A DNA stretch of 64,000 nucleotides from Prionace glauca (lineage: Eukaryota > Chordata > Chondrichthyes > Carcharhiniformes > Carcharhinidae), in NCBI GenBank assembly GCA_037974335.1, contig CM075729.1:106046515-106110514 (forward strand), written 5' to 3'. Below are positions 33,419-42,330 of the stretch, in pieces. The translations under genes were made by a program, and so were the position numbers. The stretch's first letter is position 1; each line of letters begins with the position of its first letter. The notes below the pieces were generated by a model. That model saw only the letters and a program-made list of their open reading frames with translations, did not search any database and was not told the DNA's origin.

Positions 33419-33470
33419 CGGGAGAGACCCGGGAAAAACACAGGGAGATGGAGAAAAGGATCAGCAACAT
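33419..33470 (-). CDS. MHC class I leader exon (exon 1), candidate for locus A
   Basis: On minus, the ATG at 33,470 starts MLLILFSISLCFSRVSP. It has a hydrophobic core and ends in phase 1 at GTAAGT (33,413-33,418). Joined in phase to the alpha1 exon at 14,449 it gives VSPATNTLMVFYT, a sensible signal cleavage region. It has its own TATA-like and CCAAT elements upstream. It is the nearest leader upstream of the locus A alpha1 exon, implying an intron of about 18.97 kb filled with repeats. Alternatives are the leader at 45,909, which is cut off from its promoter, or an unrelated gene now lost. Transcript data are needed to confirm the link. Confidence 0.68.
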
Positions 33471-33760
33471 TCTGGGAATCCACTGTCCCGATTCCAATCA
33501 GTGACTGGGTATTAAACACTCTGAGGATAAAACAACTTTATAAACTCGGAGGAAAACAGGAAAAAACAAAAACTTTATCCAGACTCCATTTTTCTGTCGA
33601 TGTTGAACTTTGCTCATTTCCTTATTGCAGAACTAGAGGATGACTGATTGGTTCGTCTCGGAAAATCATCCCATTAAAGAGATCAACAGTCAGTCTATTC
33701 CTAGTTACCAGGAAGATCAAACTCAGACAGGTTCAGATTCAGGCTGATAAAAATCTAATC
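33471..33760 (-). promoter_or_regulatory. MHC class I promoter candidate (TATA, CCAAT/Y-box, X-like box)
   Basis: Upstream of the ATG on minus are CTGATTGG at 33,494-33,501 and TTTATAAA at 33,537-33,544 (about 70 bp from the ATG). An A-rich GGAAAACAGGAAAAAAC block lies on plus near 33,552, and an inverted CTGATTGGTT at 33,644-33,653. CCTAGTTACCAGG at 33,700-33,712 resembles an X-box. The elements are those of SXY-type MHC promoters in kind, but X-to-Y spacing is not canonical, so the assignment is tentative. Confidence 0.5.
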
Positions 33761-34104
33761 TTTACCCAGTGCCTTTCACAAAGTGAAACCTCCCCAAGGA
33801 CAGCTTTATAAAACAATGATTGACCCAGAGACACACACAGCACAGTGCACAAAAACTGTCTCCAAATTCCAGGGTTAAAGGAGTGTTTTAAAGAGAGGCT
33901 GCAGAGAGATGTAGGGAGGGGATTACAGAGTGAAGGACTGAGGTTACTGAAGGCACAGTACCCAGTGTGGGGGAGATTCTAATCCCTGATACTGGAGATG
34001 TCAGAATGAGAGGAACACAGAGATCTCACAGAGTTTGTGAAACTGGAGGGGATTACAGAAATAGGAAGATGTGTGGACATGGAGAGATTTCAATTTTAAA
34101 ACAT
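33761..34104. other. Old repeat-like sequence, no gene seen
   Basis: Phrases such as GGATTACAGAGTGAAGGACTG suggest an ancient dispersed repeat. I cannot name it. Confidence 0.35.
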
Positions 34105-35105
34105 AGGGCAGAGGGAATGGCGCCTTTAATTCAAAGAGAATGGAATATAAAAGTAGGGAAAGCTTGCTAAAACTATACAAGGCACCAGTTAGACCACATC
34201 TGGAAAACTGTGATCAGTTTTAGTCCCCTTATCTAAGAGAAAATATACTGGCTTTGAAATCAATCCAGAGAAAGTTCACCAGGTTGATCCTGGGGATGGA
34301 GGGATTTTATTATGAGAGGTTGAGTATGTTGGACCTATACTCACTGGAGTTTAGAAGAATGAGATGTGACCTTATTGAAACATAAGAACATAAGAAATAG
34401 GAGCAGGAGTAGGCCATCTGGCCCTTCGAGCCTGCCCCGCCATTCAATAAGATCATGGCTGATCTGTCGTGGCTCAGTTCCACATACCGGCCCTCTCCCC
34501 ATAACCCTTAATCCCCTCTCTTATCAAAAACCCATCAACCCGCTTCTTGAAAATATTTAGCGAGGCAGCCTCCACCACTGAACGGGTAGAGAATTCCAGA
34601 GATTCACCATCCTTTGAGTGAAGAAGTTCCTCCTCAACTCTGTTCTAAAATGCCTCCCCTTTATCTTGAGGCTGTGCCCCCTAGTCCTACTGTCTTTTTT
34701 GAGCCATATCTTTTTTGAAACATATCGGATTCTCAGGGGGTTTGACAGGGTAGATGCTGAGAGGGTGTTTCCCCCTGTGGGAGAGTCTAGAATCGGATGG
34801 CAAAACCTCAGAGTAAGATGTCACCCATTTAAGACAGAGATGTGGAGGAATTTCTTCTCTCAGTGTGTGGCGTCTCTTTGTAATTCTTTACCACAGATGA
34901 CAGTAGAGGCTGTACCATTAAGTATGTTCATGCCTGAGATAGACAGATTGTTAGTGAGTTCGGGAATGGAGGGTTATGGGGATAAAGTGAGAAAGTGGAG
35001 CTGAGGATTATCACTTCAGGGTCTATCATGATCTCATTGAATGGTGGAGGTGACCCGATGGGCTGAATGGACTCCACTTGATTCTATATCTTCTGGTTAT
35101 ATAGG
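34105..35105 (+). mobile_element. Old CR1 C-terminus with a younger CR1 inserted
   Basis: The plus strand begins at the ORF2 C-terminal region (GNIKVGKAC-like, then DLYSLEFRRM). It is interrupted at 34,378-34,706 and resumes with TYRILRGFDRVDAERVFPP through to a 3' UTR with CCGATGGGCTGAATGGACTC and a TTCTATATC-type end. Related to the fragment at 58,067-58,411. Confidence 0.85.
34378..34706 (-). mobile_element. Family 1 CR1 3' end with 10-bp target duplication
   Basis: This is the 3' end of a family 1 CR1 in minus orientation (AGAACATAAGAAATAGGAGC, then CTCATAACCC-type UTR and FFLNSVLK-antisense coding). The host reads TTGAAACATA on both sides, so the insertion made a 10-bp duplication. The element is only about 330 bp long. 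Confidence 0.85.
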
Positions 35106-35189
35106 TTGCTTGACTGGAAACTTACAGGTCAGTGAACACAGGGGTACCCAGGAACATAGAGCTCAGTGTGACGGTTCATGGTGTGATTT

Positions 35190-35390
35190 GTAAGAGTCTG
35201 AGGGATATTGACAGGATGGATGTGGAGAGGATGTATCCTCTTTGGGAGAATCTAGAAATCGGGGTCAGTGTTTAAAATAAGGGGGCTCCTGTTTAAGACA
35301 GAGATGAGGAAAAATGTTTTCTCTGAGAGTCACGAAGGTCTGAAACTCCTCCTCCAAGGCAGTAGAAGCTTTGAATATTTGGCACAGTCG
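35190..35390 (+). mobile_element. CR1 C-terminal fragment
   Basis: The plus strand reads DIDRMDVERMYPLWENL and FKTEMRKNVFSESHEGL, a decayed CR1 C-terminal piece. Confidence 0.7.
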
Positions 35391-35395
35391 GTAGT

Positions 35396-35715
35396 ACAAA
35401 GAACAAAGAACAACCCAGCACGGAAACAGGCCCTTCGGCCCAACGAGCCCGCGCCGCCACATCACCCTACACCCATTCTACCCTGCATGTCTACGAATGG
35501 AACCCTACTCAGTCAGATTCAGGGAAGAAATAGTGTCAATTTGGTAAAAACCGATTAGCCTGAGAGCACATTTTTGGGGTGTGGGAGGAAACCGGAGCGC
35601 CCGGAGGAAACCCACGCAACCACAGGGAGAATGCGCAAACTCCCACAGACACAGGCCCAAATCCACAGCCAGCAGTGCCAGTCACTGAGCTGTTGCGGCG
35701 CCCGTCTACCGGTCC
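35396..35715 (-). mobile_element. V-SINE-like block forming the 3' end of CR1 family 2
   Basis: On minus the sequence runs CAGCTCAGTGACTGGCACTG (a decayed tRNA-like head), then TTTGCGCATTCTCCCTGTGG, then TTTCCTCCGGGCGCTCCGG (V-core). It closes with GGGCCGAAGGGCCTG and the CR1 tail. The B-box region is reduced to GGATTTGGGCC. The same block follows the same 160-bp UTR in the copy at 61,754-63,132, so it belongs to the LINE and is not a separate insertion. Confidence 0.8.
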
Positions 35716-35952
35716 AGGATCAAGCACACACACCGACATGAAGTACTAGGCCACTCCTGGAACTTCCAAGAGCAGCCCAGGCACGACCTGCCGTGTGAAT
35801 GCCCCTCGTTTGACACGAGGTGGACCTCCGCCTGTGGAATAAAGACAAAAATATTAATCTTACAGCCTGCCTTTCCAGTGTCTCCTGAGGTTTAACCCTA
35901 TTTAATAGCCCCTACCATATCCCTCCATTCTCGTTTCACTCATGTGCCTATC

Positions 35953-38742
35953 TCACTGCATCTTAAACGAGTCCAACGTTCCTGCCTCCACCACCCTACT
36001 TGGTAGCGCGTTCCAGACCCCCACAACTCTCTGCGTAAAGAACCTTCTTCTCACCTCCAAATTATATCTCTCCCCCCTCACCCTTAAATGATGACCTCTC
36101 GTGTTCATACCCAGTCTAGGGAGCAGTCTCTCACTATTAACTCTATCCATTCCCTTCATTATCTTATATACTTCTATCATGTCCCCTCTCAATCTCCGTC
36201 TTTCCAAGGAGAATAGTCCCAGTTTCTTCAACCTCTCCTCGTAACCCAGTCCCCCCATGCCAGGCAACATCCTGGTAAACCTCCTCTGCACCCTTTCCAG
36301 AGACTCCACATCCTTCCGGTAGTAAGGTGACCAGAACTGGACGCAGTACTCCAAATGCGGTCTAACCAACGTTCTGTACAACTGAAGCATTAGACGGCAG
36401 CTTTTATACTCTATGCCCCTTCCTATAAAGGCCAACATCCCATAAGCCTTCCTAACAACCTTCTCCACTTGTGATGCAACCTTCATGGATTTGTGAACCT
36501 GCACTCCCAGGTCCCTCTGTATGCGTATACTCCTAATCGGCCTCCCTTTAATCTCATAGCTCCTCTCTGCATTATTCCGTCCAAAATGCATCACCTCGCA
36601 TTTGTCAGGATTAAATGCCATCTGCCACCTATCTGCCCACTGCACCAACCTATCTATATCCTATTGTATCACCTGACAATCCAGTTCCGTACCCGCCAAC
36701 CCTGCCATCTTGGTGTCATCAGCAAACTTGCTAATCACACCACCTACGCCCTCTTCCAAGTCATTTATGTAGACTACAAAGAGGAGAGGTCCCAGTACTG
36801 AGCCCTGCGGCACACCACTGGTCAGTGGCCTCCAGCCCGACAAGGTCCCCTCCACAGCTACCCTCTGTCTCCTATTTCCCAGCCAGTTCTCAATCCAACT
36901 AGCTACCTGGCCTCGTATCCCATGCGCCTTAACCTTTTCTACCAGCCTACCGTGAGGGACTTTGTCAAACGCCTTACTAAAATCCTTACAGATGACATCA
37001 ACCGTTTTTGTCACCTCCTCAAAGAATTCCACCAGATTCATAAGGCAAAACCTCCCTCTAACAAAGCCATGTTGCGTATCCCTAATCAGATCGCAACGCT
37101 CCAAATGCTCATACATCCTATCCCTAAGTATTTTTTCCATTAACTTCCCTACCACCGACATCAAACTCACCGGTCTATAATTTCCAGGGTTATCCCTACT
37201 ACCTTTTTTGAACAACGGGACCACATTTGTTACCCTCCAGTCTTCTGGGACCTCACCTGTGTCCAAAGAAGAGACAAAGATTTGCGCCAGAGGCCCAGCA
37301 ATTTCATCTTTCGCCTCCCGAAGCAGCCTGGGATAAATACCATCAGGCCCCGGAGCTTTATCCGTCCTTACGCTACCTAAAAGCCCTAGCACTTCCTCTC
37401 TCGTAATAACTATATCCTGCAAATGAACCTCCACTCCCTCCAAGAGACCACACGATTCCGCACCCCTCTCCTTTGTGAATACCGACGCAAAGTATTCATT
37501 CAGGAGCTCCCCCACTCCCTCCGACTCAATACACAACTCTCCACTCTTGTCCGTAAGAGGACCAATTTTTCCTTTAACTACTCTCTTGCCTCTGATATAG
37601 GAATAAAATGCCTTTGGATTTTCCTTAATCCTATCAGCCAAAGCCATCTCATGCCCTCTCTTCGCCCTTCTAATTCCCCTTTTTAGTTCCCTCCTATTCT
37701 CGCTATGTTCCTCCAGCGCACTCTCCGTACCCATTTGTTTTGACCTAACATACGCCTCCCTCTTCTTCCTGACCAAGTCTTCAATATCCCCCGTAATCCA
37801 CGGCTGTCTAATCCTACCTTTCCCATCCTTTCGCTTAACCGGAACATACCTCCCCTGCAACCATTTCATTTTGTCCCTATATGCCTCCCACTTGCCAACC
37901 GTGGACTTGCCAGCTAACAGTCCCTCCCAATCAGTTTGCTGCAGCTCCCTCCTAATCCTGCCATAGCTCACCTTTCCCCAGTTCAGCACACTCCCATTCG
38001 GACGGCACTCGTCCCTTTCCATTTTTATCCTAAAGCAGATGGACTTGTGGTCACTGTTCGCCACATGTTCGTCTACCTCTACCTCACCCATCTGCCCCGG
38101 CTCGTTTCCCAACACTAGATCCAGTATAGCTCTTCCCCTAGTCGGGCTAGTTACATACTGTTCTAGCGACCCTTCCATAACACATTTCACAAACTCCTCT
38201 CCCTCCGTACCCCCAGCTCTAGGCCCCCTCCAATTCACTCCAGGAAAATTAAAATCACCCACTACAACCACTCTGTTCTTCCTGCACCTATCCAAAATGC
38301 CCCTGCAAATGCCTTCCTCCACTGACTTAGGGCTGTTGGGTGGCCTATAGTACACCCCTAGCAATGTGATCTCTCCCTTTTTATTCCTCAACTCCACCCA
38401 CACTGACTCAATCCCTATCTCTTCCATATCGTCCTCCCTCTGCACTACTGTGATGTTTTCCCTGACTAACAGTGCCACCCCTCCACCTCTCTTCAACCCT
38501 CCTCTGTCACACCTAAAACACTTGTACCCAGGAACATTCAGCTGCCAGTCCTGCCCCTCCCATAACCACGTCTCCGTTACAGCCACCACATCTAACTGCC
38601 TCACAAACATCAAGGCCCTAAGCTCATCCGTTTTCCCTACCACACTCCTAGCATTGAAACAGACACAGTTCAACCCACAAGTGTCCCTCAGAACTACCTT
38701 CTCCCTGATACTTTTCCTTTCACCCGACTCTCTCCCAGCCAC
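35953..38742 (-). CDS. CR1 family 2 ORF2: APE endonuclease and reverse transcriptase, one stop
   Basis: Endonuclease motifs [52 protein letters not shown] and NSDHKSICF are all present. RT motifs [51 protein letters not shown] and [10 protein letters not shown] follow. A short in-frame loss is evident between TKTVD and VICKDF relative to relatives (a DEGRAVDALCMDF-type stretch). A TAG near 36,652 splits the frame into 693 and about 231 codons. The C-terminus ([32 protein letters not shown]) is complete. No good ATG opens ORF2 in its frame. It lies in frame with ORF1 beyond a TAA and a ten-base G tract. Confidence 0.92.
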
Positions 38743-38757
38743 CTCCCCCCCCCCACA

Positions 38758-39651
38758 TTAGTTTAAACCCTTCGTAAACACCCCAGCTAACCTTCCCGCT
38801 AAGACATTAGTTCCCCTCCTGTTCAAATTCTCCTCCCCCTTCCTGTACAATTGCCCTTCTCTCTTAAACACCTCCCAGTGATCCACAAAAGTAAAGCCCT
38901 CTACCCTACACCAATCCCTTAACCATGCATTCAGCTGCATGATCTCTTCATTCTTTGCCCTGCTGGTACCGGGCAGCAACCCAGAGAGTGCCACCCTGGA
39001 GGTCCTACTCTTTAGTTTGGCCCCCAGCTCCTTAAATTGCCTACGTACCTCTACCCTACTCCTCCTTCCTATGTCCCCCTCCCCTACCTGTACTATGATC
39101 TCAGCCTGTGCCCCCTCCCCTTTCAAAATTCCCTCTACCCTGTCCGATACATCCTTCACCCCTGCTCCAGGGAGGCAGACCACCATCCTGGAGTCACACC
39201 TCTGTCCACAGAACCTCCTATCGATACCTCTGACCCTCCCGTCCCCTACCACTATCACCTTACCGGCCCCCTTCTGTCCCTCTAAGTTAGTCTCCCCCTC
39301 CTGCCTATCTTTCTGTGCCCCTGTCGACGAACCTTGGGGGGCCTCTGGGGAGGCTGGGGGACCCTGACTGCTCTTCTTCTTCCTCTTTCCCCTCCTCACA
39401 GTCGTCCATCCTCCCTTCCCTTCAGCCCTTGAGACCTCCTCCTTCTCATGGTTCCCAGCCATTATCGCCTCGTTCTCCCTGACTAGAAACGCATCCTCCA
39501 GCCGCCCCTCGAATTGCCTGACCTGGGCCCACAAGCTCTGCAGTTCCAAACATGTACTGCAGATGTGGACCTTGGGGACACGTGACACCACCATGAACTC
39601 CCACATGTGGCACCTGACACAACTTACATTCCTACCTATATTCCCTGCCAT
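38758..39651 (-). CDS. CR1 family 2 ORF1: zinc finger, basic region and SGNH-like domain
   Basis: From ATG (39,651) the protein has about 297 residues. A Cys4 finger comes first (CVRC near residue 11 and CSTC near 29), then a short coiled coil (LELQSLWAQVRQFEGRLED). A lysine/arginine block RRGKRKKK follows. The SGNH-like domain has VVGDGRVRGIDRRFC, QVGEGDIGRRS and ENLNRRGTNVLA. The block I nucleophile Ser is Gly and the block V His is absent, so esterase activity is unlikely in this copy. The frame is fully open. The stop TAA directly follows the codons TTA AAC. Confidence 0.88.
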   Translation of the reverse strand: MAGNIGRNVSCVRCHMWEFMVVSRVPKVHICSTCLELQSLWAQVRQFEGRLEDAFLVRENEAIMAGNHEKEEVSRAEGKGGWTTVRRGKRKKKSSQGPPASPEAPQGSSTGAQKDRQEGETNLEGQKGAGKVIVVGDGRVRGIDRRFCGQRCDSRMVVCLPGAGVKDVSDRVEGILKGEGAQAEIIVQVGEGDIGRRSRVEVRRQFKELGAKLKSRTSRVALSGLLPGTSRAKNEEIMQLNAWLRDWCRVEGFTFVDHWEVFKREGQLYRKGEENLNRRGTNVLAGRLAGVFTKGLN

Positions 39652-39799
39652 GTCCCAACCTCCTGTAAGCTCCCAAAGGTAGAAATCTGTCACTCACCTT
39701 CTCTAAGCCTGCTCTCGGCCCAGCGAGCCAAAGCCCTTCTCACTCTGTTCCCACTCACTCCGCTGCCCACTCCCGACGCTGCCCGCTCTATGCTGCTAC

Positions 39800-39900
39800 C
39801 CCTATTTTTATACCCCCCGCTTCCCCTTAACGACAATCCCCTGGCCTAACTTCCGGTACGGAAGTAAACTACACTCTAACAAGCCCCGAGAACCGGAAGT
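39800..39900 (-). promoter_or_regulatory. CR1 family 2 internal promoter candidate
   Basis: On minus, GTATAAAAATAGG (39,803-39,813) is a TATA-type box about 155 bp upstream of the ORF1 ATG. Upstream lie an ETS-type palindrome ACTTCCGGTACGGAAGT at 39,849-39,865 and a further CCGGAAGT at 39,893-39,900. A clear TATA box in a LINE 5' region is unusual. Confidence 0.55.
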
Positions 39901-39961
39901 ACAGGAAAAAAGCGGTTTTTACTTTAAATCAGTCACTCACCACAGCCACAGCCACCAGGTT

Positions 39962-40265
39962 CAATGCTCCGGAGAACAATGAGCAATAGTACTGCTGCCT
40001 CACAGAGCCAGGGGCCTGGGTTTGATTCCCGGTTTGGGTCACTGTCTGTGTGGAGTTTGCACGTTCTCCACGTGTCTGTGTGGGTTTCCTCCGGTGCTCT
40101 AGTTTCTTCCCACAGTCCGAAAGATTTGCTGGTTGGGTGCATTGGCCATGCTAAATTCTCCCTCAGTGTACCCGAACAGGCACCGGAGTGTGATGGCTCG
40201 GGATTTTTCACAATAACTTCATCGCATTGTTAATGTAAGCCTACTTGTGATAATAAATAAATTTC
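39962..40265 (+). mobile_element. V-SINE with AATAAAT tail type, complete
   Basis: It has a head AGTACTGCTGCCTCACAG, a B-box-like GGTTTGATTCC and the V-core TTTCCTCCGGTGCTCTAG. The tail is distinct: ATAACTTCATCGCATTG, TGTAAGCCTACTTGTGA and TAATAAATAAAT. The same tail occurs at 3,712-3,850. It abuts the 5' end of the family 2 CR1. Confidence 0.88.
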
Positions 40266-40279
40266 TAACTTTTCATTGG

Positions 40280-40610
40280 GAGAAGAAATCCTTGTTAAAT
40301 GATCACCCCCTTATTCTGCGACTCTGTCCTCTGATCCTACACTCTCCCATGAATGGAAACATCCTCCCAACATTTACCCTGTCTAACCCCCTAAGACTCT
40401 TATATGTTTAAAACATATCACCGCTCATTCCTCGGAACTCCAAGGAGCACAGACACAATCTGTTTAATCTTTCCTCATATGGCAATCCCTCTGTGCCCAG
40501 GATCATCCGAGTAAATCTCCTCTATACTGCTCCAGTGACAATATATTTCCTTAAATAAGGGGCCCAAAACTGTCCACGATATTCTAACTGTGGCCTCACT
40601 AATACCGTAT
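40280..40610 (-). mobile_element. Old CR1 C-terminal fragment
   Basis: On minus, decayed ORF2 C-terminal sequence is readable (ARTVEDSWAPYLRKYIVTG-like, RGLYSS). Frames are broken. Confidence 0.65.
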
Positions 40611-41212
40611 CTTGATGGGGATGGTGGGATGCTGCTGATGGAGGGTGGATGGGAGTGAGGGTGTTTCACTGGGAGCCCGGGGCTGGGATTTATAGGTGCG
40701 CACCTCCAATTCCAGCCCCGCCCCCATGACAGCCGCTCAGGCTCGCGCTTCCTCACATTCCAACTCCCGAACGTGAGGCACCAACTGCCGCTGCGCGTGA
40801 AAGAAATGACAACTCAGGCATCACGGGCTGGGTCTCCCCCTGATTCCATACTGCCATCCTCACTGTGCAGGCCCAGGGACACATGGATAATGGACCAACA
40901 ACAGAAAATGCTGGAAAATCTCAGCAGGTCTGACAGCATCTGTGGAGAGAGAGACAGAGAGAGAGAGGAGCCAATGTTTGGTCAGAGCTGTGGGTAATCT
41001 CATTCTGACCAATGATTGTGTCGGGAAGGAGCTGCCCTCTGCTCTGTGATTGGCCCAGCAGACTGATTGACAGGTAAGTTCTGGGCGGGATTTCAAACTG
41101 ATTCTCTCTGATTGTCTGTGAGAAAGTCACTGATCATTCTGGGAGCCCTGTGTCGGGGCACAGTGTGTTTCATTGTAAATCCACCCTGGAACACTGGATA
41201 CTGGAAAAGCAT
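40611..41212. promoter_or_regulatory. CCAAT-rich promoter-like island
   Basis: On minus a GC box (GGGGGCGGGGC, about 40,719-40,729) lies just upstream of TATAAAT (about 40,687-40,693). To the right are several CCAAT boxes in both orientations (ACCAATGATTG near 41,010, GATTGGCCCAG near 41,049, GACTGATTGACAGG near 41,062). A dispersed shark repeat (ACAGAAAATGCTGGAAAATC) sits at about 40,900-40,970. No gene is visible downstream on either strand, so this may be an orphan promoter or chance. Confidence 0.35.
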
Positions 41213-41214
41213 GA

Positions 41215-41570
41215 ACATAGAACCCTAGAACATAGAACCCTACAGTGTAGAAACAGGCCCTTCGGCCCATCAAGTCTGCACCAAAAACAATCCCACCCAG
41301 ACCCTATCCCCATATCCCTACACATTTTACCTGCTAATCCCTCTAACCTACACATCCCAGGACACTAAGGGACAATTTTAGCATAGCCAATGAACCTAAC
41401 CCGCACATCTTTGGACAGTGGGAGGAAACCGGAGCACCCGGAGAAAACCCACGCAGACACGAGGAGAATGTGCAAACTCCACACAGGCAGTGACCCGAGC
41501 CGGGAATCGAACCCAGGACCCTGGAGCTGTGAAGCAGCAGTGCTAACCACTGTGCTACCGTGCCGCCCAC
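41215..41570 (-). mobile_element. V-SINE (HE1-like), complete, minus
   Basis: On minus it has a head with GTGGTTAGCACTGCTGCTTC, the B box GGTTCGATTCCCGG, the V-core and a tail ACTTGATGGGCCGAAGGGCC with TTCTATGTTCTA repeats at its end. The B box is the best preserved in the window. Confidence 0.9.
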
Positions 41571-41984
41571 AAGCAGAGCGGTTCCAGGAGTATCTGTGCA
41601 GAGAGAAAAGAATGAACTTTCCCAGTCTGTATCTCTCTAAAGTTGACTGGGATTTTCCGCTGGGAAATGTCGGCTTCATTGGGGGAAATCTGCACCACCG
41701 TAAGATCCCAGCCTAGGCATGGAGAGGCAATCCCCACTGTGAACTGTTTCACCCACCATCAGATGCTGCTGATGCTGATCCGTTCATCATTCATTTTCTG
41801 TGTCTGCATTAAACAATTACAGCGACTGGGTAATAAACATTTCCACACACTACCCCCGATCCCAGTGAGAGCCATTCACACAGTGATAAACTTCAACAAT
41901 CCCCCACTTTTCCCAATGTCAGAATCCTGTCTGAAACAGAATCAGATTAAACTGGGTCAATATTGCACGAATGCACAAATGCAA
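41571..41984. other. Unique stretch, no gene seen
   Basis: No supported coding or repeat signal. Confidence 0.4.
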
Positions 41985-42330
41985 TAGAACATAGAACATT
42001 ACAGCACAAACAGGCCCTTCGGCCCTCGAGTTGTGCCGATCACATCAACCCCACCAATCTATAGACCTATCTATAACCCCCAATCCCATTAAACCCCATA
42101 TACTGATCCAGAAGTCTTTTAAAAGACCCCAGCGAGTTCGCCTCCACCACCGATGACAGCAGCCGATTCCATTCACTCACCACCCTCTGAGTGAAAAACT
42201 TACCCCTAACATCACCTCTGTACTTCCCTCCCCGCACCTTAAATCTGTGTCCTCTCGTAGCGACCATTTCAACCCGGGGAAATAGCCTCTGAGAGTCCAC
42301 CCTATCTATTCCTCTCAACATTTTATAAAT
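41985..42330 (-). mobile_element. CR1 C-terminal fragment abutting the next CR1
   Basis: Minus-strand reading: YKMLRGIDRVDSQRLFPRVE, then FFTQRVVSEWNRLLSSVVE and SFKRLLDQYMGFNGIGGYR, then a 3' UTR with GGGCCGAAGGGCCTG and TGTTCTAT. Its 5' break touches the 5' break of the plus-strand CR1 at 42,331. Confidence 0.85.

Larger units (their letters stand above)
35396..39955 (-). mobile_element. CR1 LINE family 2, nearly full length
   Basis: On minus, in order, there is a TATA-bearing 5' region (39,800-39,955), ORF1 (39,651-38,758), ORF2 (38,742-35,953), a 3' UTR of about 240 bp, a V-SINE-like block (35,715-35,410) and the tail TTCTTTGTTCTTTG. Total is about 4.56 kb. One stop interrupts ORF2 near 36,652 (CAG to TAG in VIQQDIDR), and otherwise both frames are open. 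A second copy with the same 3' organisation, 5' truncated, is in copy B at 61,754-63,132. Confidence 0.93.
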
